Source: a virus. Taken from it: DNA of 43,446 bases. The notes beneath the pieces are model-generated. The model saw only the letters and a list, made by a program, of their open reading frames with translations. It made no database searches and was not told where the DNA came from. Shown piece by piece: positions 1-5,043 of the stretch. The first letter of the stretch is position 1. Each line of letters begins with the position of its first letter. The translations under genes were made by a program, and so were the position numbers. Location of the stretch: the IMG/VR virus record IMGVR_UViG_3300046454_000123, positions 1-43,446 of that record; one strand, written 5' to 3'.

Positions 1-127
1 CGGCTATAGTGAAAACGTCATCCACAACTGGCGTGGGTTTGAGGGTCGAAGGTAATTGGTCAATCACTACACTTACGGCTCTTTTCGTTATTGGTCGTCA
101 TGAGTTGGTTACAGTCGTTTCAACCAC
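1..127. repeat. Terminal direct repeat, left copy (circular contig overlap)
   Basis: These bases are identical to 43320-43446. A perfect 127-base identity at both ends equals a common assembly k-mer, so the molecule is most simply a closed circle or a circularly permuted headful genome. The repeat contains the last codons of the xis-like gene and its downstream spacer, so the copy should be counted once. A true packaged terminal repeat cannot be excluded from sequence alone. Confidence 0.93.
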
Positions 128-349
128 TTGCATTTTTGACAAATCCGACTTCGATCCACTCCGAGGTATGACGCCCCCTTCTATTTTTGCCTTCAGCCAG
201 GCGTCGAACTCTTCCACCGGGATCCGCACAAGCCGCGGATTGAAGCGAATTACTGGGCAGCCGGCACGCATCCATTGCTTCACGACTGTGCGCGAGACGG
301 AGGACCGTTCCGCAATGTCGTCGATGGTCAGGAGGGTTTTATTCATCAT
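98..349 (-). CDS. Excisionase-like helix-turn-helix DNA-binding protein
   Basis: An 83-aa protein whose N-terminal half has the MerR/HTH_17 excisionase pattern: a two-helix HTH (TIDDIAERSSVSRTVVKQWM), then a wing-like stretch ending in the typical VRIPVEEFDAWLKAK. Such proteins bind DNA and direct phage excision or act as small regulators. GGAGG lies 7 nt before the ATG at 349 and only 1 nt from an earlier ATG, so the 349 start (Met-Met-Asn) is preferred. The start overlaps the stop of the upstream Trp/Cys-rich gene (ATGA). It lies beside the candidate attP and, through the circle junction, the integrase region, which supports a role as recombination directionality factor. That function is inferred. 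Confidence 0.75.
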   Translation of the reverse strand: MMNKTLLTIDDIAERSSVSRTVVKQWMRAGCPVIRFNPRLVRIPVEEFDAWLKAKIEGGVIPRSGSKSDLSKMQVVETTVTNS

Positions 350-519
350 TCCCATCCCTCCGCATCGTTCCAGCATTGCTTGCTGCAATATTCCTTGTAG
401 CAGGCTTGCCAGTGGAGAGTCGGCAGTCCGCCCCAGTACCAGCAGCTACAAGCACAGCACGGCTGAAGCGGAAACCAACACAAATACCTTCGCCACCAAT
501 AACGCCAACCTGTAACCAT
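346..519 (-). CDS. 57-aa Trp/Cys-rich microprotein (putative zinc-binding)
   Basis: An open frame from ATG 519 to TGA 346, coupled by an ATGA overlap to the xis-like gene. The 57 residues include 9 Trp and 8 Cys, with CCACSC and a C-terminal ACYKEYCSKQCW cluster. The paired cysteines suggest a metal-binding knuckle. No family is recognised. There is no clear Shine-Dalgarno: the ATG directly follows the tRNA-like hairpin at 522-566, so translation may be leader-dependent. The stop-start overlap and the non-random composition support it being real. Confidence 0.5.
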   Translation of the reverse strand: MVTGWRYWWRRYLCWFPLQPCCACSCWYWGGLPTLHWQACYKEYCSKQCWNDAEGWE

Positions 520-521
520 AA

Positions 522-566
522 TGGCCGGGGCGTGAGTCGAACACGCGGGAGTCGCCGCTACCCGGC
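522..566 (-). other. tRNA-like minihelix; candidate attP core
   Basis: On the minus strand a 6-bp stem (GCCGGG 566-561 with CCCGGC 529-524) stacks directly on a 5-bp stem (GCGTG 546-542 with CACGC 534-530) that closes the 7-nt loop TTCGACT, the canonical tRNA T-loop. Bases CA follow the 3' strand. The geometry matches the acceptor/T-arm half of a tRNA, but a 14-nt linker replaces the D and anticodon arms, so it is not a complete tRNA. It lies in a gap between two genes, next to xis, where attP sites derived from tRNA 3' ends are usually found. It could instead be a structured leader or a weak terminator. Confidence 0.4.
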
Positions 567-573
567 TACCAAA

Positions 574-663
574 CTAGTCCATGAATGAGGAACTGGACTG
601 CGGCGTGATCTTTGCTTCCAACTGCTCGATTTCTACGATCTCGGCTTTCTCTTCGGGTGTCAT
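574..663 (-). CDS. 29-aa acidic microprotein
   Basis: A short frame starting at ATG 663, 12 nt after the repressor gene ending at 676 and preceded by AGGAG at good spacing. The peptide begins MTPEEKAEIVEIEQLEAKI, a Glu-rich amphipathic helix, and ends in a Ser-rich tail. No family is recognised. It is supported only by its ribosome binding site and its operon position between the XRE gene and the tRNA-like element. Confidence 0.4.
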   Translation of the reverse strand: MTPEEKAEIVEIEQLEAKITPQSSSSFMD

Positions 664-675
664 TGCGACTCCTTT

Positions 676-927
676 CTACGCGGTCTTCCGCTTCCCATTG
701 CCATTGCTGACGGCCATTGAAGAAAAGAACTTAGCGGCTGTGGTTTCGTAGGCAGTCAATAGCAATAGAAACGTGTCCAGAGTTGGCGAATTGAGCCCCT
801 TCTCTAGTCGTCGCAGGTAAGACGCACTGACGGCCCCGGTTTTGGCTTCGACCTCTTCGGGCGATAACCCGCAGAGGTGCCGGAACATTTGCAGATGGGT
901 GGAAATAGCTTCTCGTGTAATCTCCAT
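676..927 (-). CDS. XRE-family transcriptional regulator (short repressor)
   Basis: An 83-aa protein made almost wholly of a Cro/C1-type HTH: LSPEEVEAKTGAVSASYLRR forms helices 2-3, followed by LEKGLNSPTLDTFLLLL. It is a paralogue of the 123-aa regulator at 1206-1577; AVSASY-RRLEKGLNSPT is shared, so both may recognise similar operators. There is no Shine-Dalgarno before ATG 927, but a TTGACG-17-TAGTCT promoter ends 11 nt upstream, which predicts a nearly leaderless mRNA, as for lambda cI made from its maintenance promoter. Which of the pair maintains lysogeny cannot be told from sequence. Confidence 0.8.
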   Translation of the reverse strand: MEITREAISTHLQMFRHLCGLSPEEVEAKTGAVSASYLRRLEKGLNSPTLDTFLLLLTAYETTAAKFFSSMAVSNGNGKRKTA

Positions 928-938
928 AAGTCAGACGA

Positions 939-967
939 AGACTACCGAAAACGCTTGTATACGTCAA
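939..967 (-). promoter_or_regulatory. Predicted sigma70-type promoter for the 676-927 repressor
   Basis: On the minus strand TTGACG (967-962) and TAGTCT (944-939) are separated by 17 nt. Transcription would begin about 5 nt before ATG 927. Its -35 hexamer and the TTTCGG at the end of its spacer also occur at the same places in the rightward promoter at 1626-1654, which suggests a shared operator. Confidence 0.45.
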
Positions 968-976
968 TAGATTATT

Positions 977-1129
977 TTAGGATGGTCGTGCTTTATTCTT
1001 GACGGCGCTCTTTTGGAGATCTCGGTAGGCAATGCGAATGATGAATTTAATGGCCCGCTTGGCGGTTATGTCGGAGCTGCGTAGGATCGAACGAACCATT
1101 CGAATTAAGTCGCCGTTGGTGTCTGCCAT
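977..1129 (-). CDS. 50-aa basic microprotein
   Basis: A frame from ATG 1129 to TAA 977 lying between the two repressor genes. The peptide begins MADTNGDLIRMVRSILRSSD and is strongly basic with two predicted amphipathic helices. It overlaps the -35 region of the downstream repressor promoter. There is no clear ribosome binding site and no recognised family. It could be a small DNA- or RNA-binding regulator, but its position is the main support. Positions 1130-1205 show no gene. Confidence 0.4.
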   Translation of the reverse strand: MADTNGDLIRMVRSILRSSDITAKRAIKFIIRIAYRDLQKSAVKNKARPS

Positions 1130-1205
1130 ATCTAATGTTTGGCATCCTACAATACCGATAGATTTTCGATGAACGATAAAGAATATATTAAGCCGACAGG
1201 ATGGC

Positions 1206-1577
1206 TTAAGAGGATTTTAGGCCGCGTTTCAGCATGTAAATTACGGCGATGGTGTCCTGGCGATGTTCCTCCAGGCTACGCTGCACAATGCGCTGAAACA
1301 CGCGGTCCTGTGCATCTATTGGACTCATCTGCACCATATCCTCAAAGAATAGTCCGAGATTGGAGCCGAGGGTTTCAAGAATGGCGGCCAATGTTTCCAC
1401 GGTTGGACTGTTCAGTCCTTTTTCAAGGCGACGTATATAGGACGCCGAAACTGCATTCTTGGAAAGGCGCTCAACGTCCTCCGGAGACATGTGCCGCACG
1501 TCCTCACGGAGCTGTTTTAATTTTTTACCCATAGCCAAACCGAACGAGGACGAGGCTTTGGCCGGTGCTTCATCCAT
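1206..1577 (-). CDS. XRE-family transcriptional regulator (putative lysogeny repressor)
   Basis: A 123-aa protein with an N-terminal Cro/C1 HTH (GKKLKQLREDVRHMSPEDVE, then NAVSASYIRRLEKGLNSPT) and a C-terminal helical part that may dimerise. It is longer than, and paralogous to, the 676-927 regulator. The frame stays open upstream to 1715, but the ATG at 1577 is chosen because a TATACT -10 element lies 11 nt before it, predicting a near-leaderless mRNA. It faces the rightward early promoter at 1626-1654, the classical place for a lysogeny repressor. It has no visible peptidase domain, so LexA-like self-cleavage is unlikely. Confidence 0.8.
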   Translation of the reverse strand: MDEAPAKASSSFGLAMGKKLKQLREDVRHMSPEDVERLSKNAVSASYIRRLEKGLNSPTVETLAAILETLGSNLGLFFEDMVQMSPIDAQDRVFQRIVQRSLEEHRQDTIAVIYMLKRGLKSS

Positions 1578-1588
1578 GATGGTCACAG

Positions 1589-1594
1589 AGTATA
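1589..1594 (-). promoter_or_regulatory. Predicted -10 element of the 1206-1577 repressor gene
   Basis: TATACT on the minus strand lies 11 nt before ATG 1577. The best -35 candidate, TTCAAG (1615-1610), is weak and only 15 nt away, so activation or autoregulation may be needed. The -10-to-ATG distance is the same as for the other repressor gene. Confidence 0.35.
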
Positions 1595-1622
1595 AATGCG
1601 CCACGCGAACTTGAATAATTTG

Positions 1623-1681
1623 TGCTTGACGGATATGCATGGTTTCGGCATAATGCGTCCATGCTGAATTTATGTCAAGCA
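1623..1681. promoter_or_regulatory. Inverted repeat, probable repressor operator pair
   Basis: TGCTTGAC at 1623-1630 is matched by its exact reverse complement GTCAAGCA at 1674-1681. The left arm covers the -35 of the rightward promoter and the right arm lies downstream of its start, between promoter and first gene. Repressor bound to both arms could block or loop this promoter. This is inferred from position and symmetry. Confidence 0.45.
1626..1654 (+). promoter_or_regulatory. Rightward early promoter
   Basis: TTGACG (1626-1631) and CATAAT (1649-1654), 17 nt apart, form a strong sigma70-type promoter. Transcription would start near 1661 and run through the overlapped operon ending at 5036. 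It lies between the divergent repressor and the first early gene. Confidence 0.65.
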
Positions 1682-1696
1682 TTTCAAGGAGCGCAA

Positions 1697-1903
1697 ATGA
1701 CGATCTGCTTTTCAACTGACACAGCCTGCGAACATGGAATTCAGGGCCAGTGCCTCGAATGCCTGCTCTTGATCGAGGAACGACTGGAAGAAGAAGAGAC
1801 GGTCTGCCACCACCCGGAACGCGAGGCGGATGGGAGCTGTGAGGAGTGCGACGATTCCGACGTACGCGAGTACTGGCACGCGAGATCAGGGCTCTTCATA
1901 TGA
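1697..1903 (+). CDS. 68-aa Cys-rich acidic protein (putative zinc-binding)
   Basis: First gene of the rightward operon. AAGGAG lies 7 nt before ATG 1697, so the longer GTG frame from 1622, which would overlap the promoter, is rejected. The protein has CEHGIQGQCLECLLLIEE and later CHHPEREADGSCEEC: paired Cys/His clusters that look like two zinc knuckles joined by a Glu-rich helix. No named family is recognised. Its first place after the regulated promoter suggests an early host-takeover or regulatory role, which is inference. Its stop overlaps the next start (ATGA). Confidence 0.65.
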   Translation: MTICFSTDTACEHGIQGQCLECLLLIEERLEEEETVCHHPEREADGSCEECDDSDVREYWHARSGLFI

Positions 1904-2115
1904 ATCGTGATGTATTAGCCACCTTAATGGTTGGCCGAAAATACCCGGTCCGCACATGCAAATCGACGCATGAATGCGCGTTCTGCGAATCCGGTATCAC
2001 GCTCTATCAAGAGTATTACGACGGAGGATATGGCCGTCGCGCGCATTGTTTGTGCGCCGAGGCTGTGGATCTTGAGTTCAAAGAAACGCAGAAAGCGAAA
2101 GGTGCCAACAAATGA
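1900..2115 (+). CDS. 71-aa zinc-finger-like protein
   Basis: Starts at ATG 1900, overlapping the previous stop by ATGA, which indicates translational coupling. The 71 residues include RTCKSTHECAFCESGITLY and a C-terminal RRAHCLCAEAVD: about five Cys plus His in a pattern typical of small phage zinc fingers. The C-terminal tail is Lys-rich. The specific function is unknown. Its stop overlaps the start at 2112 in the same way. Confidence 0.6.
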   Translation: MNRDVLATLMVGRKYPVRTCKSTHECAFCESGITLYQEYYDGGYGRRAHCLCAEAVDLEFKETQKAKGANK

Positions 2116-2291
2116 CTGACGTACTTGATCGCCTCGTGCGGTATGCCCAGTTTTACGGCTCCGTCGAGTTCTTAGTGGAACGGCAAAAGGAAGGGCTTCT
2201 GCCTGCTGGTGCCGTATGTGATCGAATCCGCGAACTCGTTATCAAATTGGACGCTGATCTGAGACTCAGTGCGGACGGAGAACCGATATGA
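2112..2291 (+). CDS. 59-aa hypothetical helical protein
   Basis: ATG 2112 overlaps the upstream stop (ATGA) and TGA 2289-2291 overlaps the next ATG. The peptide begins MTDVLDRLVRYAQFYGSVEF and is predicted mostly helical with balanced charge and no Cys motif or membrane segment. No family is recognised. The double stop-start coupling is the main evidence that it is translated. Confidence 0.55.
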   Translation: MTDVLDRLVRYAQFYGSVEFLVERQKEGLLPAGAVCDRIRELVIKLDADLRLSADGEPI

Positions 2292-2413
2292 GCTATTCAT
2301 TTTGGAAGCAAGATCCGAAAGAACCGAAGTTCGTGCGCGGTCTTCTCTGGGGACTGGCGCTCTCGATACCGTTCTGGCTTGTGGTGGCTTATCTATTAAG
2401 GAGATATCTGTGA
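2288..2413 (+). CDS. 41-aa single-pass membrane protein
   Basis: A short charged N-terminus (MSYSFWKQDPKEPKFVRG) is followed by one hydrophobic helix (LLWGLALSIPFWLVVAYLL) and a basic RRYL end. It is coupled at both sides: ATGA with the gene before and GTGA with the gene after. Small early phage membrane proteins often act in superinfection exclusion or host membrane modulation, but nothing specific is visible here. Confidence 0.55.
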   Translation: MSYSFWKQDPKEPKFVRGLLWGLALSIPFWLVVAYLLRRYL

Positions 2414-3084
2414 ACACTGAAATTGATTTCAAGGCACTCATCCCGAAATTCGATGCCATTATTGCGCGGGGGCTATGTTCTGGCGTCGGCGATAGAGATG
2501 GGCAAATGTGTATTGAGGCTGCGATCTGTGCTGCCCTGGACTTGCCGCACGGCGATGATCCGAAGTGTGTGGCATTGGCGGTGCGCTCTTACAAGATCGC
2601 GCTGAACGATAAGCAATGGACTTCGAATGAAGCGCGAGCGAGAGGGTTGCGCGATATTGGCATTGCCCAGATCGGCAGTAGAGATGTTGTCAATAACGTT
2701 GAATTTGTCAAACGGCTTACTGATAAGACGGCGCGTGTTCTGATCCCGACATTGTTCCGCGAAGTCTTTGCTGATAAGTCAGAATTATTGGCCGTTGCGG
2801 ATCGCTGTGAAAAGGAAGGTGGTTCAGCGCTCGGTGAGGCGAGGCGATTAGCCGCCTACGCCGACGCCGCCGCCTACGCCGCCTACGCCGCCTACGCCGC
2901 CTACGCCGCCTACGCCGCCGCCGCCGCCGCCTACGCCGCCTACGCCGCCTACGCCGCCGCCGCCGCCGCCGACGCCGCCTACGCCGCCGCCTACGCGAGG
3001 ACGGATAAATACCTTCTTCTCAGCGCATCACTTGCACTGGAAGTCTTACGCGAATTGAAATCTCCTGGCGTGGAGTGGATATGA
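2410..3084 (+). CDS. Ala-Tyr repeat protein, function unknown
   Basis: The start is GTG 2410, preceded by AAGGAG and overlapping the upstream stop; the longer ATG frame from 2269 would overlap two coupled genes. Of 224 aa, residues 1-147 form a globular domain (with MCIEAAICAALDLP and SNEARARG). Residues about 148-195 are almost only Ala and Tyr in a period of three, with a few Asp. The last part, LLLSASLALEVLRELKSPG, is helical. Similar Ala-rich tails occur in phage and bacterial proteins sometimes labelled putative immunity proteins, but that label is not evidence of function. The repeat could form a long helix with a tyrosine stripe. Confidence 0.7.
   Translation: MNTEIDFKALIPKFDAIIARGLCSGVGDRDGQMCIEAAICAALDLPHGDDPKCVALAVRSYKIALNDKQWTSNEARARGLRDIGIAQIGSRDVVNNVEFVKRLTDKTARVLIPTLFREVFADKSELLAVADRCEKEGGSALGEARRLAAYADAAAYAAYAAYAAYAAYAAAAAAYAAYAAYAAAAAADAAYAAAYARTDKYLLLSASLALEVLRELKSPGVEWI
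2851..2993 (+). repeat. In-frame GCCGCCTAC microsatellite
   Basis: About 143 bases consist of GCC, TAC and a few GAC codons, largely as 9-nt GCCGCCTAC units inside the Ala-Tyr repeat gene. Since units are multiples of three, slippage would change protein length without breaking the frame. There are no spacers, so it is not a CRISPR array. Confidence 0.9.
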
Positions 3085-3242
3085 GCGCCCGCATCCTCTA
3101 CATCACCACGGAGGTCGCCATGAAAGACAAAGCTAGCCTGAAACATCAGAAGGTGCCGAATCCATACCTTCCCAAGATCGCTTGGTTGTTGGCGGGAATC
3201 GGATCAATCGCAGTGTGGGCATTCTGGCGCAGCATTCATTGA
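3081..3242 (+). CDS. 53-aa single-pass membrane protein
   Basis: ATG 3081 has GGAG 5 nt upstream and overlaps the preceding stop (ATGA). A second in-frame ATG at 3120 has an even better GGAGG and would give 40 aa. Both forms contain a basic N-terminal part and one C-terminal hydrophobic helix (IAWLLAGIGSIAVWAFW). No family is recognised. It is the second small membrane protein of this operon. Confidence 0.5.
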   Translation: MSARILYITTEVAMKDKASLKHQKVPNPYLPKIAWLLAGIGSIAVWAFWRSIH

Positions 3243-3415
3243 GACTGTGCCTGCGCTGCCGTCTCCCGATGCACCAAGCATCTTATTTGGCGGGTGAGTA
3301 TTGTGCGAAATGCTTCCGCCTGCTTTACGGATTGAACAGGGAATACGTTATCAGATGGGCAGCTCACCGTCGGAGAGTTGCCGCGAACAAGGAGAGAATA
3401 TGTCAACAGAATTGA
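3239..3415 (+). CDS. 58-aa zinc-ribbon protein, TTG start
   Basis: TTG 3239 overlaps the upstream stop (TTGA). The protein contains CLRCRLP and, 18 residues after the first Cys, CAKC, forming a four-Cys zinc ribbon, followed by an Arg-rich helix (WAAHRRRVAANKE). The 3' end overlaps the next gene by 16 nt and supplies its AAGGAG site. A DNA- or RNA-binding role is plausible but not shown. Confidence 0.55.
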   Translation: MRLCLRCRLPMHQASYLAGEYCAKCFRLLYGLNREYVIRWAAHRRRVAANKERICQQN

Positions 3416-4383
3416 TTAAACAGGAATCACGCGCTATTCGAATGCAGGACCTGTCGCCGGAATATGCCGAGATCATGGTCCTCGGGAATGTCTTGCAACA
3501 GTCAGGCTACTTCAAGGACGTGCGCGATCAGGCGCAGGCCGTGACCAAGATTCTCTTCGGTCGCGAGTTGGGATTCTCGCCAATCGTCAGCATGGGCGGA
3601 ATCCACATCATTGAAGGTAAGCCCGCGCTGTCGTCGAACCTGATGGCAACGCTGATCAAACGCAGCGGAAAGTATGACTACCGCGTGAAGACGTGGGACC
3701 TGAAGGAATGCGTCATCACCTTCAGGGAGAACGTCGGCGGCAAGTGGGAGGAAGTTGGCGTTTCGTCCTTCTCGATGGATGATGCTAAAACTGCTGGCGT
3801 GGCAGGGCGCGGTGCCTGGGCGAAGTTCCCAAAGGCCATGATGTTCGCGCGTGCATTATCTCAGGGAATGCGGGCCTATTGCCCAGATGTGAGCGCAAGT
3901 CCGCTGTATGTGCCGGAAGAAATGGGGATGGAAGTCAATGAGGACAACACGGTGAAGTCGCCGCAGCTGGTTGTCGATCTCGATGAGTCTCCGACACCCA
4001 CAAAAGTGAAGCCTATCAGTTTCAAGAAACAAGATTCGGCAGCGGAGAATACGCTCCAGGAGGCTAAGGGCAACGGTGTGGCTGCTTCTGCACCGTTAGT
4101 CGTCCAAGCTGCCGAAACCATTCCGCTCCCGATCGAGGAGACGTTCGTGCCGCCATCAACAGTGGAGTACATCTCCGTTAAGGATCAAAAGGAATTCCAT
4201 GCCCGCTGCCGCGGCGCTATCCCTGCGCGGATCAAAGATAAGCAAGGCGATCTCGAATACACATGGCTACTCGATAACGGGTATGTCAATTCCGAAGGTG
4301 AACCGACAGCCGCAATGATTCCGGTGTCTCAATGGCCTGATGCCCGAATCAAATGCTGCAAATGGCTGGCGGTGCAGGTATGA
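3400..4383 (+). CDS. RecT-like single-strand annealing protein
   Basis: A 327-aa protein. Residues about 20-190 match the RecT-like phage annealing pattern: QAQAVTKILFGRELGFSPI, then GIHIIEGKPALSSNLMA, and GAWAKFPKAMMFARALSQG before CPDV. Such proteins coat single-stranded DNA and anneal homologous strands during phage recombination and concatemer formation. The C-terminal 130 residues are low in recognisable motifs. ATG 3400 is chosen over an earlier frame start because of AAGGAG and coupling to the zinc-ribbon gene. The following gene is a PD-(D/E)XK exonuclease, the usual partner, which supports the call. The exact SSAP family cannot be fixed without a profile search. Confidence 0.75.
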   Translation: MSTELIKQESRAIRMQDLSPEYAEIMVLGNVLQQSGYFKDVRDQAQAVTKILFGRELGFSPIVSMGGIHIIEGKPALSSNLMATLIKRSGKYDYRVKTWDLKECVITFRENVGGKWEEVGVSSFSMDDAKTAGVAGRGAWAKFPKAMMFARALSQGMRAYCPDVSASPLYVPEEMGMEVNEDNTVKSPQLVVDLDESPTPTKVKPISFKKQDSAAENTLQEAKGNGVAASAPLVVQAAETIPLPIEETFVPPSTVEYISVKDQKEFHARCRGAIPARIKDKQGDLEYTWLLDNGYVNSEGEPTAAMIPVSQWPDARIKCCKWLAVQV

Positions 4384-5036
4384 AAGCCGCCGTCGCTTCC
4401 GATTGCTCCTGTCAGTGGCAGAAGTCGCCAGAAATGACGCTCTGCCACGTTTGCCACCGTTATGCAAAGAACGGCAAGGAATATACCAGCGTGTCGCGAG
4501 TTATCAAGGATCTCGTTCCGGCTGATTACTCCGGCGTCGATCCGGTCGTGCTGGAGATTGCGAGACTGCGCGGGACCTATGTGGATGGATATTTCTCAGA
4601 CTGGCTGCGTGATCCTAACGACGTGATGACGCTGCCGGAAGTCCGCGAGATGGTCATTCCGCAATTCCCACGAGAGGGTGAGAAACATGCAGAAGACACC
4701 ATCAACCGCATCGACATGCTCATTGAGTGGTGGATAGGTAAGGGCTGGAAAGCGACTGGCGTGCAAAAGACCGTCTATAGCGACATTCACCGAGTAGCCG
4801 GAACGCTTGATCTCCGCACAGATGGGCTGATCGCGGATGTCAAATGCGTGTCGTCGCTTCAGCCGAATTACGCCCTCCAGTTGGGCGCATATTCGACCTA
4901 CGACGCAGCTTCCAGTATCGCGATCATCCACGTCACGAAGGACAAGGTTCGGCTTGTCGAATACGATAACCAGAAGTGCCAAACGCAATGGCTGAACGGC
5001 CTAGTGTGGTGGCAGACTAGGCAGGAGTTGAAATGA
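4380..5036 (+). CDS. PD-(D/E)XK exonuclease, RecB/Cas4-like
   Basis: A 218-aa protein starting at ATG 4380, overlapping the annealing-protein stop (ATGA). The nuclease core is clear: G-T-L-D144, then IADVKC (D153-V-K155), then QLGAYSTY with Q167, the order of motifs in RecB-family exonucleases. The N-terminus has a Cys/His knuckle (CSCQ...CHVCH) that might bind zinc. It would resect double-stranded ends to give single strands for the RecT-like partner, as Red exo does for Red beta. It ends 7 nt from the convergent tail-spike gene, with no terminator hairpin between. Confidence 0.8.
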   Translation: MKAAVASDCSCQWQKSPEMTLCHVCHRYAKNGKEYTSVSRVIKDLVPADYSGVDPVVLEIARLRGTYVDGYFSDWLRDPNDVMTLPEVREMVIPQFPREGEKHAEDTINRIDMLIEWWIGKGWKATGVQKTVYSDIHRVAGTLDLRTDGLIADVKCVSSLQPNYALQLGAYSTYDAASSIAIIHVTKDKVRLVEYDNQKCQTQWLNGLVWWQTRQELK

Positions 5037-5043
5037 CGCGGGG

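Noticed and set aside
1-127. attL/attR pair formed by the terminal repeats
   Set aside because: Length equals an assembly k-mer and no host sequence lies outside it; circular overlap is simpler.
9-515. 168-aa rightward open frame over the xis region
   Set aside because: Antisense to the HTH gene and the Trp/Cys-rich gene, and crosses the assembly repeat. Composition is Ser/Thr-rich without motifs.
522-600. A complete tRNA gene on the minus strand
   Set aside because: The T-arm and acceptor stem fit and a GGTAG resembling a D-loop lies upstream, but no anticodon arm can be drawn: only 20 nt lie between the D-loop-like motif and the T-stem instead of about 27.
1139-1534. 131-aa rightward frame
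   Set aside because: Lies antisense to the XRE repressor gene and has no promoter or ribosome binding site.
2851-2993. CRISPR or other spaced repeat
   Set aside because: Continuous 9-nt codon repeats without spacers, in frame with an open protein.
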